DNA from: UBA2821 sp902763335
GTDB lineage: Bacteria; Bacillota; Clostridia; Lachnospirales; Lachnospiraceae
NCBI GenBank assembly: GCA_052066835.1
Contig: JBQHRJ010000003.1
DNA length: 64,000 nucleotides
Direction: 5' to 3' (one strand)
Made by a program: the position numbers and the translations under genes
The notes under the pieces: generated by a model
Database searches by the model: none
Seen by the model: the letters and a program-made list of their open reading frames with translations, nothing else
What the model was told of the DNA's origin: nothing
In this document: positions 1 to 7,267 of the stretch, in pieces
How the letters are laid out: every line of letters starts with the position of its first letter
Position numbering within the stretch: the stretch's first letter is position 1

Positions 1-251
1 GTTTCTAGTCAATTCCATTATACCAAACGGAACAGGTTTATGCCTTTTTTATTGGCTGAAATATTGAATTTTCAAGGTTCAACACACCGTATCGGTGTGG
101 GAAGTTTTAGTTAATAAGTATAGTATAATGTCCATGAGCATTGTCTCCTTTGTATAGTTGATGTTTGGTCGCGGATATTATACCACAAAAGGGAGGTCAA
201 TGCTCTTTTTATTTGCAAACTCCCTAAAATAAAGGTTTTTAATAAAAAATG
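1..251. other. Intergenic stretch at window start, no gene
   Basis: I see no supported gene here. A short perfect hairpin (CACACCG, loop TAT, CGGTGTG; 83-99) could be what is left of a terminator for something left of the window, but no clean U-run follows it. A second, looser pairing (AGGGAG with CTCCCT, about 191-226) surrounds a T-rich loop. Short open frames on the minus strand lack ribosome sites and family resemblance. Confidence 0.4.
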
Positions 252-252
252 A

Positions 253-273
253 GGTAGTAAACTTGACACTACC
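253..273. promoter_or_regulatory. Inverted repeat just upstream of the XRE regulator
   Basis: The arms GGTAGT and ACTACC flank a 9-nt centre, 24 bases before the regulator's start codon. A TTGACA lies inside the repeat but is too close to the start codon to serve as a -35 box for it. The position suits an autoregulatory operator, but that is inference from location only. Confidence 0.3.
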
Positions 274-296
274 ATTTAAAATGAGGAGGTCATTGT

Positions 297-965
297 ATGA
301 CATTTGGAGAAAAATTAAAAGAGGCAAGAAAAACAATCGGATTGTCACAGGAACAATTTGCGGAGAAAATGAATATATCAAGGTCAGCTGTTGCGAAATG
401 GGAAAGTGATATAGGAATTCCTGACGTTAGTAATCTGAAAAGTATAGCAGGTTTGTTGAATGTAAGTATTGATTTTTTACTTGATACAGAAACAGGTACG
501 GGCAGTGATGTTTGTATGAATGGCGGAAATGTGGAAACAAATGACAAGGTTGAAACATGTCCTGAATATGACGGACATTATTACACAATAGAGCTTACAG
601 GATGGAATGATGGTGCATTTGATGTGATAATACTCGGTCAGGATAATATGTTTCTGTATTATAAGGTTGCAAATAAAAAAGAATCTTTCTATGGTATGAT
701 AGGAAAGAAATACATTACTTCGATTAGCAAAGGTAAAGAAATAAAAGATGTAACCGTTGGGGATAGCATCGACAGAACATATTTTTGTGGCAAACATGTA
801 AAGCTTGAGATAGCACATAAAGAAGGCTTTTTTAAGGGATTTCTGGATATGAGAAATGATGATTATCTGGATGTGGTAATTAAAAAGTTTGATGATAAGA
901 AGGTAATTCTCAATCTAGGAAATGAGTTGGATATAGATACTATTACAAAAATAGAAGAGATATAA
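297..965 (+). CDS. XRE-family HTH transcriptional regulator
   Basis: Residues about 5-62 form a Cro/C1-type helix-turn-helix: a recognition region SQEQFAEKMNISRSAVAKWE, then the DVSNLKSIAGLLNVSIDFLLD segment typical of Firmicutes XRE proteins. The remaining ~150 residues match no domain I recognise; their alternating hydrophobic pattern suggests a small beta-rich sensor or oligomerisation domain. The ATG at 297 is chosen because AGGAGG sits 7-8 bases upstream. The gene stands alone: a strong hairpin terminator follows 50 bases after the stop, and an inverted repeat precedes it. The ligand and targets are unknown. Confidence 0.85.
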   Translation: MTFGEKLKEARKTIGLSQEQFAEKMNISRSAVAKWESDIGIPDVSNLKSIAGLLNVSIDFLLDTETGTGSDVCMNGGNVETNDKVETCPEYDGHYYTIELTGWNDGAFDVIILGQDNMFLYYKVANKKESFYGMIGKKYITSISKGKEIKDVTVGDSIDRTYFCGKHVKLEIAHKEGFFKGFLDMRNDDYLDVVIKKFDDKKVILNLGNELDIDTITKIEEI

Positions 966-1016
966 TCAAATCAAACGATACAATTAAAAGAATGTGCAAT
1001 AAGGCACGATGTGAAG

Positions 1017-1041
1017 AAGGAGAGCTTCGGCTCTCCTTTTT
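1017..1041 (+). terminator. Intrinsic terminator after the XRE regulator
   Basis: A 9-bp stem (AAGGAGAGC / GCTCTCCTT) with a UUCG tetraloop is followed by a short T-run. It separates the regulator from the NAD operon promoter. Confidence 0.85.
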
Positions 1042-1101
1042 GCATTTGTACAGGACATAGCACATGAAACAAAGTTTTGCAATTAATTTAAAAAAAAGTT
1101 C

Positions 1102-1130
1102 TTGACATATAATCAAAATGATTATATGAT
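1102..1130 (+). promoter_or_regulatory. Promoter of the NAD salvage operon with embedded operator 1
   Basis: TTGACA (1102-1107) and TATGAT (1125-1130) are separated by exactly 17 bases. The spacer is filled by a perfect palindrome with 10-base arms CATATAATCA / TGATTATATG around AAA (1106-1128). A repressor bound here would cover the polymerase contact region. The obvious candidate is the NrtR-type regulator encoded at the end of the operon; that assignment is inferred. Confidence 0.75.
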
Positions 1131-1143
1131 ATAGAAAACAAAG

Positions 1144-1164
1144 ATATAATCAATTTGATTATAT
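1144..1164 (+). promoter_or_regulatory. Operator 2 of the NAD salvage operon
   Basis: A second perfect palindrome, ATATAATCAA-T-TTGATTATAT, lies 37 bases (centre to centre) downstream of operator 1 and ends shortly before the ribosome site AAAGGAG of the first gene. The half-site ATATAATCA is the same in both copies, which supports one dimeric regulator bound at two sites. Confidence 0.7.
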
Positions 1165-1179
1165 GAAAGGAGCCGTAAT

Positions 1180-1683
1180 ATGAAAACATTAATAGTAGTA
1201 GATATGCAGAAGGATTTTATTGATGGAGCACTTGGAACAAAAGAGGCAGAGGTAATCGTTCAAAAAGTTGCTGATAAAATTAAGACTTTCAGGAAAGAAG
1301 GAGCACAGATTATTTTTACCAGAGACACTCACCAGACCAATTACCTTGAGACACAGGAAGGCAGAAATCTTCCGGTGGAACATTGTATAGAGGGAAGTGA
1401 AGGATGGGAGATTTCAAAAGAACTTGAGGTTTTACCGGAGGATGAGGTCATTAATAAAGTTACATTTGGGTATGTGTGGTCAAAGGATATGATTAAGGGT
1501 CATGAGATAGAAATAGTAGGTCTGTGTACAGATATTTGTGTTATTTCAAATGCCCTTGTGTTGAAGGCAGTGTTACCTGAGACTCCGATTACGGTAGATT
1601 CATCATGCTGTGCAGGAGTTACGCCACAGTCACACAATAATGCATTGGAAGCAATGAAGATGTGTCAGATAAGCATAGTTTAG
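1180..1683 (+). CDS. Nicotinamidase/isochorismatase-family cysteine hydrolase
   Basis: A cysteine amidohydrolase that by context probably acts on nicotinamide or a related amide. The family triad is visible: Asp8 in VVDMQKDF, Lys93 in INKVTFG, and Cys120 in GLCTDICV. Asp49, His51 and His68 match the metal-binding positions of nicotinamidases (RDTHQ, then PVEHC). At 167 residues it is slightly shorter than most PncA proteins. It is the first gene after the two-operator promoter, with AAAGGAG placed before the ATG. A nicotinamidase next to a nicotinamide phosphoribosyltransferase would give two parallel uses of nicotinamide, so a different substrate remains possible. Confidence 0.8.
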   Translation: MKTLIVVDMQKDFIDGALGTKEAEVIVQKVADKIKTFRKEGAQIIFTRDTHQTNYLETQEGRNLPVEHCIEGSEGWEISKELEVLPEDEVINKVTFGYVWSKDMIKGHEIEIVGLCTDICVISNALVLKAVLPETPITVDSSCCAGVTPQSHNNALEAMKMCQISIV

Positions 1684-1685
1684 TG

Positions 1686-1842
1686 CGGAAAGGAGTTTAG
1701 TGTGAAATATCACGCTGATGCGTGATATTTCACACGACTAATTGTGCCGCAGGCGTCGCAATTAGCTTTTTATCGCAGAGCAAAATCTTCGATTTTGCTC
1801 GCGGTTCCTCCGCCGCATAGCGTCTACGGAAAGGAGTTTGGT
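1686..1842 (+). repeat. Multi-hairpin intercistronic element, copy A, with seven-codon minigene
   Basis: This stretch separates two operon genes and resembles 36603-36757. It contains: (1) a ribosome site AAAGGAG followed by the minigene GTG-AAA-TAT-CAC-GCT-GAT-GCG-TGA (1702-1725, reads VKYHADA), which lies in a perfect 16-bp hairpin (1700-1735, loop TGAT); (2) a hairpin CTAATTG/CAATTAG with a T-run (1738-1771), terminator-like; (3) a hairpin GAGCAAAATC-TTC-GATTTTGCTC (1778-1800); (4) a GC-rich tail. It is flanked by near-identical copies of the local ribosome-site sequence, CGGAAAGGAGTTTAGTGTGA at 1686 and CGGAAAGGAGTTTGGTATGA at 1827. Reading through it falsely extends the next protein at its N-terminus. 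Confidence 0.8.
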
Positions 1843-2649
1843 ATGATAAAGATTAATGGTAAGATTTTTGAAGTAGAATATTTCCCTGACGGATCACAGA
1901 GATTGAAATTGATGTCTGCCGGGGGGGATAAAGTTACAATTACATGGAATTATGAAAATGATTCTGAGCTGTTTACGGTAATTTCACTTGCAAAAAGTTA
2001 TAAAAATGTAGGGAAAAGAATTTTTTTAAAGATGCCGTATATACCCAATGCCAGAATGGACAGGGTGAAATCAGATTCAGAGGTATTTACATTGAAAATT
2101 TTTTGTGAGCTGATTAATCAGCTGGGATTTGAAAATGTATCGGTTCTGGATGCCCACAGTAATGTTTCACTGGCGCTGCTTGATAATGTACATCAGATGG
2201 ATATAGCGGATATAATAAAGCGGGCTGCATTAGATAAGCTGCCGAAGGATACAATTCTATATTTTCCGGATGAAGGAAGTAAGAAAAGATATGCAGAAAT
2301 TTTTCCCGATTATAAATATGTTATCGGGATGAAAATGAGAGACTGGAATACAGGTAAGATACAGGGCTTGGATATTATTGCAAATGGAGTAAACATTAAA
2401 GAAAAGACGGTTTTAATGGTGGATGATATCATTTCTTATGGCGGTTCGATGTATTATTCGGCATTAAAGCTTAAGGAACTTGGCGTAAAGGATATTTATG
2501 CATATGCAACACATACGGAATTAAGTGTTCTTGATGAAAATAAAGGTACACTGATAAAGTTATTAAACGATGGAACGGTTAAAAAATTATTTACAACAGA
2601 TTCGATATATAACGGAAATCATAAAAAAATAGAGGTTGTAGATTTATAG
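1843..2649 (+). CDS. PRPP-synthetase-like phosphoribosyl enzyme of the NAD salvage operon
   Basis: A ribose-phosphate pyrophosphokinase-type protein, expected to make or handle PRPP for the nicotinamide phosphoribosyltransferase encoded next. The segment PYIPNARMDRVKSDSEVFTLK (split here as PYIPNARMDR and SDSEVFTLK, ~66-85) parallels the catalytic region of PRPP synthetases. VDDIISYGGS (193-202) is the PRPP-binding loop. The start at 1843 is chosen because AAGGAG precedes it and because the 33 codons in frame upstream only translate the hairpin element. At 268 residues it is shorter than housekeeping Prs (~310-320). It lies 36 bases before the next gene. PRPP synthesis itself is inferred. Confidence 0.78.
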   Translation: MIKINGKIFEVEYFPDGSQRLKLMSAGGDKVTITWNYENDSELFTVISLAKSYKNVGKRIFLKMPYIPNARMDRVKSDSEVFTLKIFCELINQLGFENVSVLDAHSNVSLALLDNVHQMDIADIIKRAALDKLPKDTILYFPDEGSKKRYAEIFPDYKYVIGMKMRDWNTGKIQGLDIIANGVNIKEKTVLMVDDIISYGGSMYYSALKLKELGVKDIYAYATHTELSVLDENKGTLIKLLNDGTVKKLFTTDSIYNGNHKKIEVVDL

Positions 2650-2685
2650 AATCAGAGCGATAAATCGCTTGGAATGGAGAATAAT

Positions 2686-4158
2686 ATGAAAAAACAGATA
2701 AACCCAATGCTTTTAATGGATTTTTATAAGGCAGTTCATTCAGATATGTTAAATAGTAAGATGACAAAATCAATGTCGTATTATACACCCAGAATGAGCA
2801 GAGTAGACAGATGGAATAAAGTTGTTATGTTTGGATTGCAGATGTTTTGCAAGACATGGCTTATAGATTATTTTAATGATTACTTTTTTAATATGCCAAA
2901 GGATGAGGTTGTAGGTGAATATAAGAGGGTACTGGATGCATCACTTGGTGCCGGTATATATGATTATCATAAGATAGAAAAACTTCACGATCTGGGATAT
3001 CTTCCTATAGAAATTATTGCCCTTCCGGAAGGAACTGTGGTACCGGTTCATGTACCTATGTTTGGCATAACCAATACACATCCGGATTTTGCATGGCTTC
3101 CACAGGCACTTGAATCATTGATTAGTGCGGAAATGTGGTATCCGCAGATTACTGCAACTGTTGGCAAGACATACAGGGAGATTGTGAACAGATATTATGA
3201 TATAACATGTGAGGATAATGTATCGAGAGAGCGTGCACTCGGAGCATTTGATTTCAGAGGTGATATGTGCGTGGATGCAGCACTTAAGGCAGGAGCAGGC
3301 TGGTGTATGTCATTTGTAAATACTGCAACAGTTCCGGTTATTCCGTATTTGGAAGAAATGTTTAATGCAGATTGTACAAAGGAAGAAGTTGCATTTGGTG
3401 CAGTCAGTACAGAACATTTTGTAATGTGCAGTAATTATGCGGTAGATGGAGATGAGGAGACATTTCTCAGAAAAATGCTGACAGAATTATATCCGGATAC
3501 AAGTTTTTCGTGTGTGCTTGACAGTTATGATTATTGGAATGTCATTGATAATATTCTTCCTAAACTTCACAGAGAGATAATGGAACACAACGGCTGTATG
3601 TTAATGCGTGGTGATTCGGGAGATTGTGTTGAGGTGGTTACAAAAACAGTTTTTAAATTGTGGGAACAGTTTGGAGGAACTGTAAACAGTAAAGGTTACA
3701 AGGTTCTTGACCCGCATGTAAAAGCTATTTATGGGGACAGTATTACAGTACAAAGATGTGAAGAGATATATCAGATACTCATGAAAAATGGTTTTGCGTG
3801 CAGTAATGTTGCACTTGGTGTCGGCTCATTTTCAATGCATTGTATCGAGGAAAACAATGTGTTAAAGCCATTTACAAGAGATACTTTCAGCTCATGTATA
3901 AAAGCATGCTATGCTGAGGTTGATGGAAAATGCTATCCTATATTTAAGAATCCGAAAGATGGCGGATTTAAGAAAAGTCAGAAGGGATTGTGCTATGTAT
4001 ATCGAAATGAAGATGGCGAATTGGCTTATAAAGATGAATATGCATCAGAAAATATTCCGGATGGAAACCTTCTTGAAACTGTATTTAAAGACGGAAAGCT
4101 GATTAAAGAATATACACTTAAAGAGATAAGAGAGAGACTGGCAACAGAGAATTTATAG
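2686..4158 (+). CDS. nadV: Nicotinamide phosphoribosyltransferase (NadV/NAMPT)
   Basis: Makes nicotinamide mononucleotide from nicotinamide and PRPP, the committed step of one-step nicotinamide salvage. At 490 residues the length fits the family. Recognisable blocks include SYYTPRMSR near the N-terminus, FDFRGDM in the centre, MRGDSGDCVEVV, VALGVGSFSMH, and the C-terminal LLETVFKDGKLIKEYTLKEI, which parallels the end of eukaryotic NAMPT. The ATG at 2686 is preferred over the one at 2674 because GGAGA lies at the correct distance. It sits between the PRPP enzyme and NAD synthetase, so substrate supply and product use are encoded together. Confidence 0.93.
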   Translation: MKKQINPMLLMDFYKAVHSDMLNSKMTKSMSYYTPRMSRVDRWNKVVMFGLQMFCKTWLIDYFNDYFFNMPKDEVVGEYKRVLDASLGAGIYDYHKIEKLHDLGYLPIEIIALPEGTVVPVHVPMFGITNTHPDFAWLPQALESLISAEMWYPQITATVGKTYREIVNRYYDITCEDNVSRERALGAFDFRGDMCVDAALKAGAGWCMSFVNTATVPVIPYLEEMFNADCTKEEVAFGAVSTEHFVMCSNYAVDGDEETFLRKMLTELYPDTSFSCVLDSYDYWNVIDNILPKLHREIMEHNGCMLMRGDSGDCVEVVTKTVFKLWEQFGGTVNSKGYKVLDPHVKAIYGDSITVQRCEEIYQILMKNGFACSNVALGVGSFSMHCIEENNVLKPFTRDTFSSCIKACYAEVDGKCYPIFKNPKDGGFKKSQKGLCYVYRNEDGELAYKDEYASENIPDGNLLETVFKDGKLIKEYTLKEIRERLATENL

Positions 4159-4174
4159 AAAGGTGGGAATTTAA

Positions 4175-4918
4175 ATGGAAAAAATAAAAGCAGATTTGAT
4201 TGAATGGATTAGAACGTGGTTTGAGAATAATGGAAAGGGCTGCAATGCAATAGTAGGTATATCAGGGGGAAAGGATTCATCCGTAGTTGCCGCAGTTCTG
4301 GTTGAGGCACTGGGAGCCGACAGGGTCATAGGAGTTCTGATGCCTGACGGAGTTCAGTCAGATATTTCTGATGCAAGGGAACTGGTTAATCATTTAGGTA
4401 TAAAATCCTATGAAATAAATATAAGTAAGTCGGTAGAGGGTGTGCTTAGTGAACTTAAAGAAGCAGGAATAGAGATTTCGGAACAGACAAAAATCAACCT
4501 GCCTCCGCGAATAAGGATGTCAACATTATACGCAGTCAGCCAGAGTAATAACGGACGTGTTGCAAATACATGTAACTTATCAGAGGACTGGATTGGATAT
4601 TCTACAAGATATGGCGATGCTGCCGGTGATTTTTCACCGTTAGCAAATCTTACGGTGACAGAGGTTATTGAACTTGGATTGTTGTGCGGCCTGCCGGAGC
4701 ATCTTGTAAAGAAGACACCGAGTGACGGATTGTGTGGAAAGTCTGATGAGGATAAAATAGGATTTAAATATGCAACATTGGACAGATACATTAGGACAGG
4801 AAAATGTGATGATGCCGAAACAAAGGCAAAGATAGACAGAATGTATAAGGCAAACAGGTTTAAGTTAGAAACAATGCCATTTTTTAAATGTGCAGGTAAC
4901 ACACAATATTATAAATAG
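4175..4918 (+). CDS. nadE: NAD synthetase, ammonia-dependent type
   Basis: Amidates nicotinic acid adenine dinucleotide to NAD using ATP. The pyrophosphatase P-loop SGGKDSS is at residues 30-36, and NLSEDWIGYSTRYGDAAGDFSPLANLT (seen as NLSEDWIGYSTRYG and AAGDFSPLANLT) is the characteristic NadE core. At 247 residues it is the short form without a glutaminase domain, so ammonia must come from elsewhere. AGGTGGG precedes the ATG, 16 bases after nadV. No nucleotide adenylyltransferase is encoded here, so NMN or NaMN adenylylation must rely on a gene elsewhere. Confidence 0.95.
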   Translation: MEKIKADLIEWIRTWFENNGKGCNAIVGISGGKDSSVVAAVLVEALGADRVIGVLMPDGVQSDISDARELVNHLGIKSYEINISKSVEGVLSELKEAGIEISEQTKINLPPRIRMSTLYAVSQSNNGRVANTCNLSEDWIGYSTRYGDAAGDFSPLANLTVTEVIELGLLCGLPEHLVKKTPSDGLCGKSDEDKIGFKYATLDRYIRTGKCDDAETKAKIDRMYKANRFKLETMPFFKCAGNTQYYK

Positions 4919-4940
4919 TATGAATAGGAATGGATAAAAG

Positions 4941-5660
4941 ATGGAACGCATAATAGATGAGAAAGAAAAAGAGTATCTGGAAAATTACAGCATAGAAAAC
5001 TTTGAGAGACCTTCACTTGCTACGGATATAGTTGTTTTCAGAGTGACTGAAGAGGATGAACCGAATAAAAAAAAGATACGTCCAAAAAAACTTCAGGTAC
5101 TTCTGATAAAAAGGGCATCATATCCGTTTATGGGATATTATGTTTTACCAGGAGGCTTTTGCAGACCTGATGAAAAAGTTGAGGAGACGGCTGTAAGAGA
5201 ATTGTTTGAAGAAACTCATGTGTCGAAGAAGAAATTGAGACTTATAGGCGTGTATTCGGAGCCGGGCAGGGACCCGAGAGGGTGGATAATATCGAATACT
5301 TACATGGCATTGGTGGATAATCATAAATGTGAACTCAGAACAGATGATGAAGCATGGGAGGCAGACTGGTTTTCGATAGAACAGTTGGAAGAACTTGACA
5401 TCGGTTTTGACCACAGGAGAATAATAGAGGATGCCATAAACATTCTCAGATATTATGCTAAAACGTATAATGAGAAAATATTCGATCTATTGCCGGAAAC
5501 ATTTACACTTGGTGAATTGCAGCAGGTATTTGAAGAAATATTACAGACAGGGCTGACCAAACAAAATTTCAGAAGAAAAATGATGGAATTTTTGGAGGAG
5601 ACGGATGAATTAGAAACAGGTTACAGTCATAGAAATTCAAAAAAGTATAGGAAAAAGTGA
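4941..5660 (+). CDS. nrtR: NrtR-type Nudix/winged-helix regulator of NAD metabolism
   Basis: The N-terminal Nudix hydrolase fold carries a nearly intact Nudix box: Gly72, Glu78, Arg86-Glu87-Leu88, Glu90-Glu91. The usual following Gly is His93. The C-terminal ~70 residues (FTLGELQQVFEEIL, LTKQNFRRKM) form the winged helix typical of NrtR, which senses ADP-ribose-like metabolites and represses NAD biosynthesis genes. Its place at the end of an NAD salvage operon, and the twin palindromes at the operon promoter, fit autoregulation. The well-kept Nudix box leaves open ADP-ribose pyrophosphatase activity as well. Confidence 0.88.
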   Translation: MERIIDEKEKEYLENYSIENFERPSLATDIVVFRVTEEDEPNKKKIRPKKLQVLLIKRASYPFMGYYVLPGGFCRPDEKVEETAVRELFEETHVSKKKLRLIGVYSEPGRDPRGWIISNTYMALVDNHKCELRTDDEAWEADWFSIEQLEELDIGFDHRRIIEDAINILRYYAKTYNEKIFDLLPETFTLGELQQVFEEILQTGLTKQNFRRKMMEFLEETDELETGYSHRNSKKYRKK

Positions 5661-5854
5661 TTGCAATAGATACAGAGAAACAAATTTTGGCTTATATGGC
5701 GGGAAGGCGGCATGTGACAACTACAGAATTGGCTAAAAATACACAAAAGTCAAACCGAACAATAGGAGTAAGGTTGAATCATTTAATAGAATTAGACATA
5801 ATAAAACGTAATGGAACGAGAAATGATCCAAAACAAACGTATGAGATTCTATAA
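5657..5854 (+). CDS. Small winged-helix DNA-binding protein
   Basis: Sixty-five residues with one predicted helix-turn-helix (HVTTTELAKNTQKSNRTIG) and a wing-like C-terminus. It starts at a GTG that overlaps the nrtR stop in a GTGA, implying translational coupling. It also resembles the isolated C-terminal winged helix of larger RecG-like or AlbA-type regulators, so it may be a remnant and not a stand-alone regulator. Four tandem copies of TGCGGAGTAT lie directly after the stop. Confidence 0.6.
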   Translation: MIAIDTEKQILAYMAGRRHVTTTELAKNTQKSNRTIGVRLNHLIELDIIKRNGTRNDPKQTYEIL

Positions 5855-5858
5855 GTAT

Positions 5859-5900
5859 TTGCGGAGTATTGCGGAGTATCTGCGGAGTATCTACGGAGTA
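5859..5900 (+). repeat. Short tandem repeat, four units of (T)GCGGAGTAT(C)
   Basis: Four imperfect 10-11 bp units containing CGGAGTA follow the winged-helix gene, the last diverged to ACGGAGTA. Array length could vary between strains by slippage. No function can be seen. Confidence 0.7.
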
Positions 5901-6044
5901 AATATAAGTATATTTTCGGGGGTGACAGATAAAGAAAACGCAGGAGAAAATGAAGATAAATACGAAATATGTCAAAGCATTATATTTATTGGATATGAAT
6001 AGAAAAGATAAAATTGAAAAAAGGAAAAAGAAGAGGTGGAATTT

Positions 6045-6787
6045 ATGAAGAAAATCATGAAAAAATATCTGACAGGTTCAAAGGCATTAATTGTACTTTG
6101 GGCTGTAATAAGTATGATTATTATAGCACCATCATGAGTTAAAGCTCAGGTGACAGGAGATTATTATTATGATGTACTGGAGGATGGAGAAATATCTGTT
6201 TACAGTTATAAGGGAACCGAGACAGTTTTACATATTCCTGAAACAATAGACGGATATACGGTTACGGTAGTGGGTTCTAATATATTAATGGAAAATGATA
6301 CCGTAGAAGAAGTGGTAATTCCGGATACATGTAAATCCATAGGAAGTGCTGCATTTTTCAGATGCTCTTCGCTTGAAGAATACATAGACCTGTGTGAGTG
6401 CAGTTGTGGAAAAATATTTACGAAAGATGAGTATGAAAAGCATAAAAAAGACGGTGAGGATGCATATTCAGCGGCTCAGGCTTCTGAGACCATTGATGAG
6501 TATATGAACGGACCTTATGGTAAATGCGGCACTGTATCTGAAGTAACGAAGAAGACAGAAGCATCAACTGTAGAGTACAAGGCAGTAAAGATTATAACGA
6601 AAAAGGCATGGACAGAGAAGTTGTCCTACAAGTCACCGGCATACACAAGATACGGTGCATTAAAATCCGGAGGATTAAAAAACAGCAAATATGTGAGAAA
6701 TGCGGAGAAATAAAATGTTTATTCTGTGATGAAATTTTTAATGACAGAGAATTATTTGACAAACATTCATGTAATTCTGCCACATAA
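6045..6787 (+). pseudogene. Broken exported BspA-type LRR protein with zinc-knuckle tail
   Basis: The ATG at 6045 has AAGAGGTGG upstream and opens a signal peptide (MKKIMKKYLTGS, then a hydrophobic run). An in-frame TGA at 6135-6137 interrupts it just before the cleavage region. The frame continues through an LRR_5 unit (EEVVIPDTCKSIGSAAFFRC) and a CxCxC-type patch (CECSCGKIFTKDEYEKH). A second lesion near 6680 shifts the frame; the other frame then reads ICEKCGEIKCLFCDEIF and KHSC up to a stop at 6785-6787. Both lesions are seen directly. The intact parent was probably a secreted or surface protein. Confidence 0.75.
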
Positions 6788-6804
6788 ATTGTTAAAATTT
6801 ATGG

Positions 6805-6833
6805 TTGACAATTTAAAATAAAAAGACTATTGT
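6805..6833 (+). promoter_or_regulatory. Promoter upstream of the T-box leader
   Basis: TTGACA (6805-6810) is followed after 17 bases by TATTGT (6828-6833). Transcription would begin near 6840 and run through the structured leader to cstA. Confidence 0.6.
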
Positions 6834-6854
6834 ATATTTAATTTAATTCAACAG

Positions 6855-7190
6855 TCAAATGCGAAGAACAGGAAATGACATCTTCATATCACCGCTTACA
6901 GAGAGCCGGGACAGATGAGAAACGACAACAAGGAATGAGGATGCCCTCACCTGCGAGCTGTTCTGATGAAAGACAGAAACGATATGCCTAGTAGTTGGAA
7001 CCGGTTTCCACCGTTAATGGGACACACCATCTGATTTGTTCAGGTCAAGCGGTGGCAGAGAGGTCAGAAATATATTTGATAAGCTTTTTGGCAAGCGAAG
7101 TGGTAACGCGGAAGTAGATAGCTTTCGTCTTTGCACAGAAATTCTAAGGAGAAATCCCTGGAAGGTTGTGCAGAGACGAAAGCTTTTTTA
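6855..7190 (+). promoter_or_regulatory. T-box leader controlling the CstA-type transporter
   Basis: The conserved T-box sequence appears as GAAGTGGTAACGCGG (7097-7111). It is followed by a long intrinsic terminator whose arms pair AGCTTTCGTCTTTGCACA (from 7120) with TGTGCAGAGACGAAAGCT and a T-run ending at 7190. Upstream, AGAGAG near 6900 and ATGAGGATG near 6940 match the start and the AG-bulge region of Stem I. In the antiterminator bulge TGGT the variable base is T, which would pair with a tRNA whose discriminator base is A. I could not place the specifier codon with confidence, so the amino acid sensed is not assigned. Confidence 0.85.
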
Positions 7191-7267
7191 ATTTACGCGG
7201 GAAACGGGCAAAAGTCTCATGAAAGTAAAATCAAATTTGACTGCAAAAGGAAAGAAGGAGAAAAGTT

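Noticed and set aside
1744..1842. N-terminal extension of the PRPP-synthetase-like protein
   Set aside because: It is a translation of the hairpin element; a ribosome site directly precedes the ATG at 1843, and the same style of extension appears before the unrelated MoxR gene.
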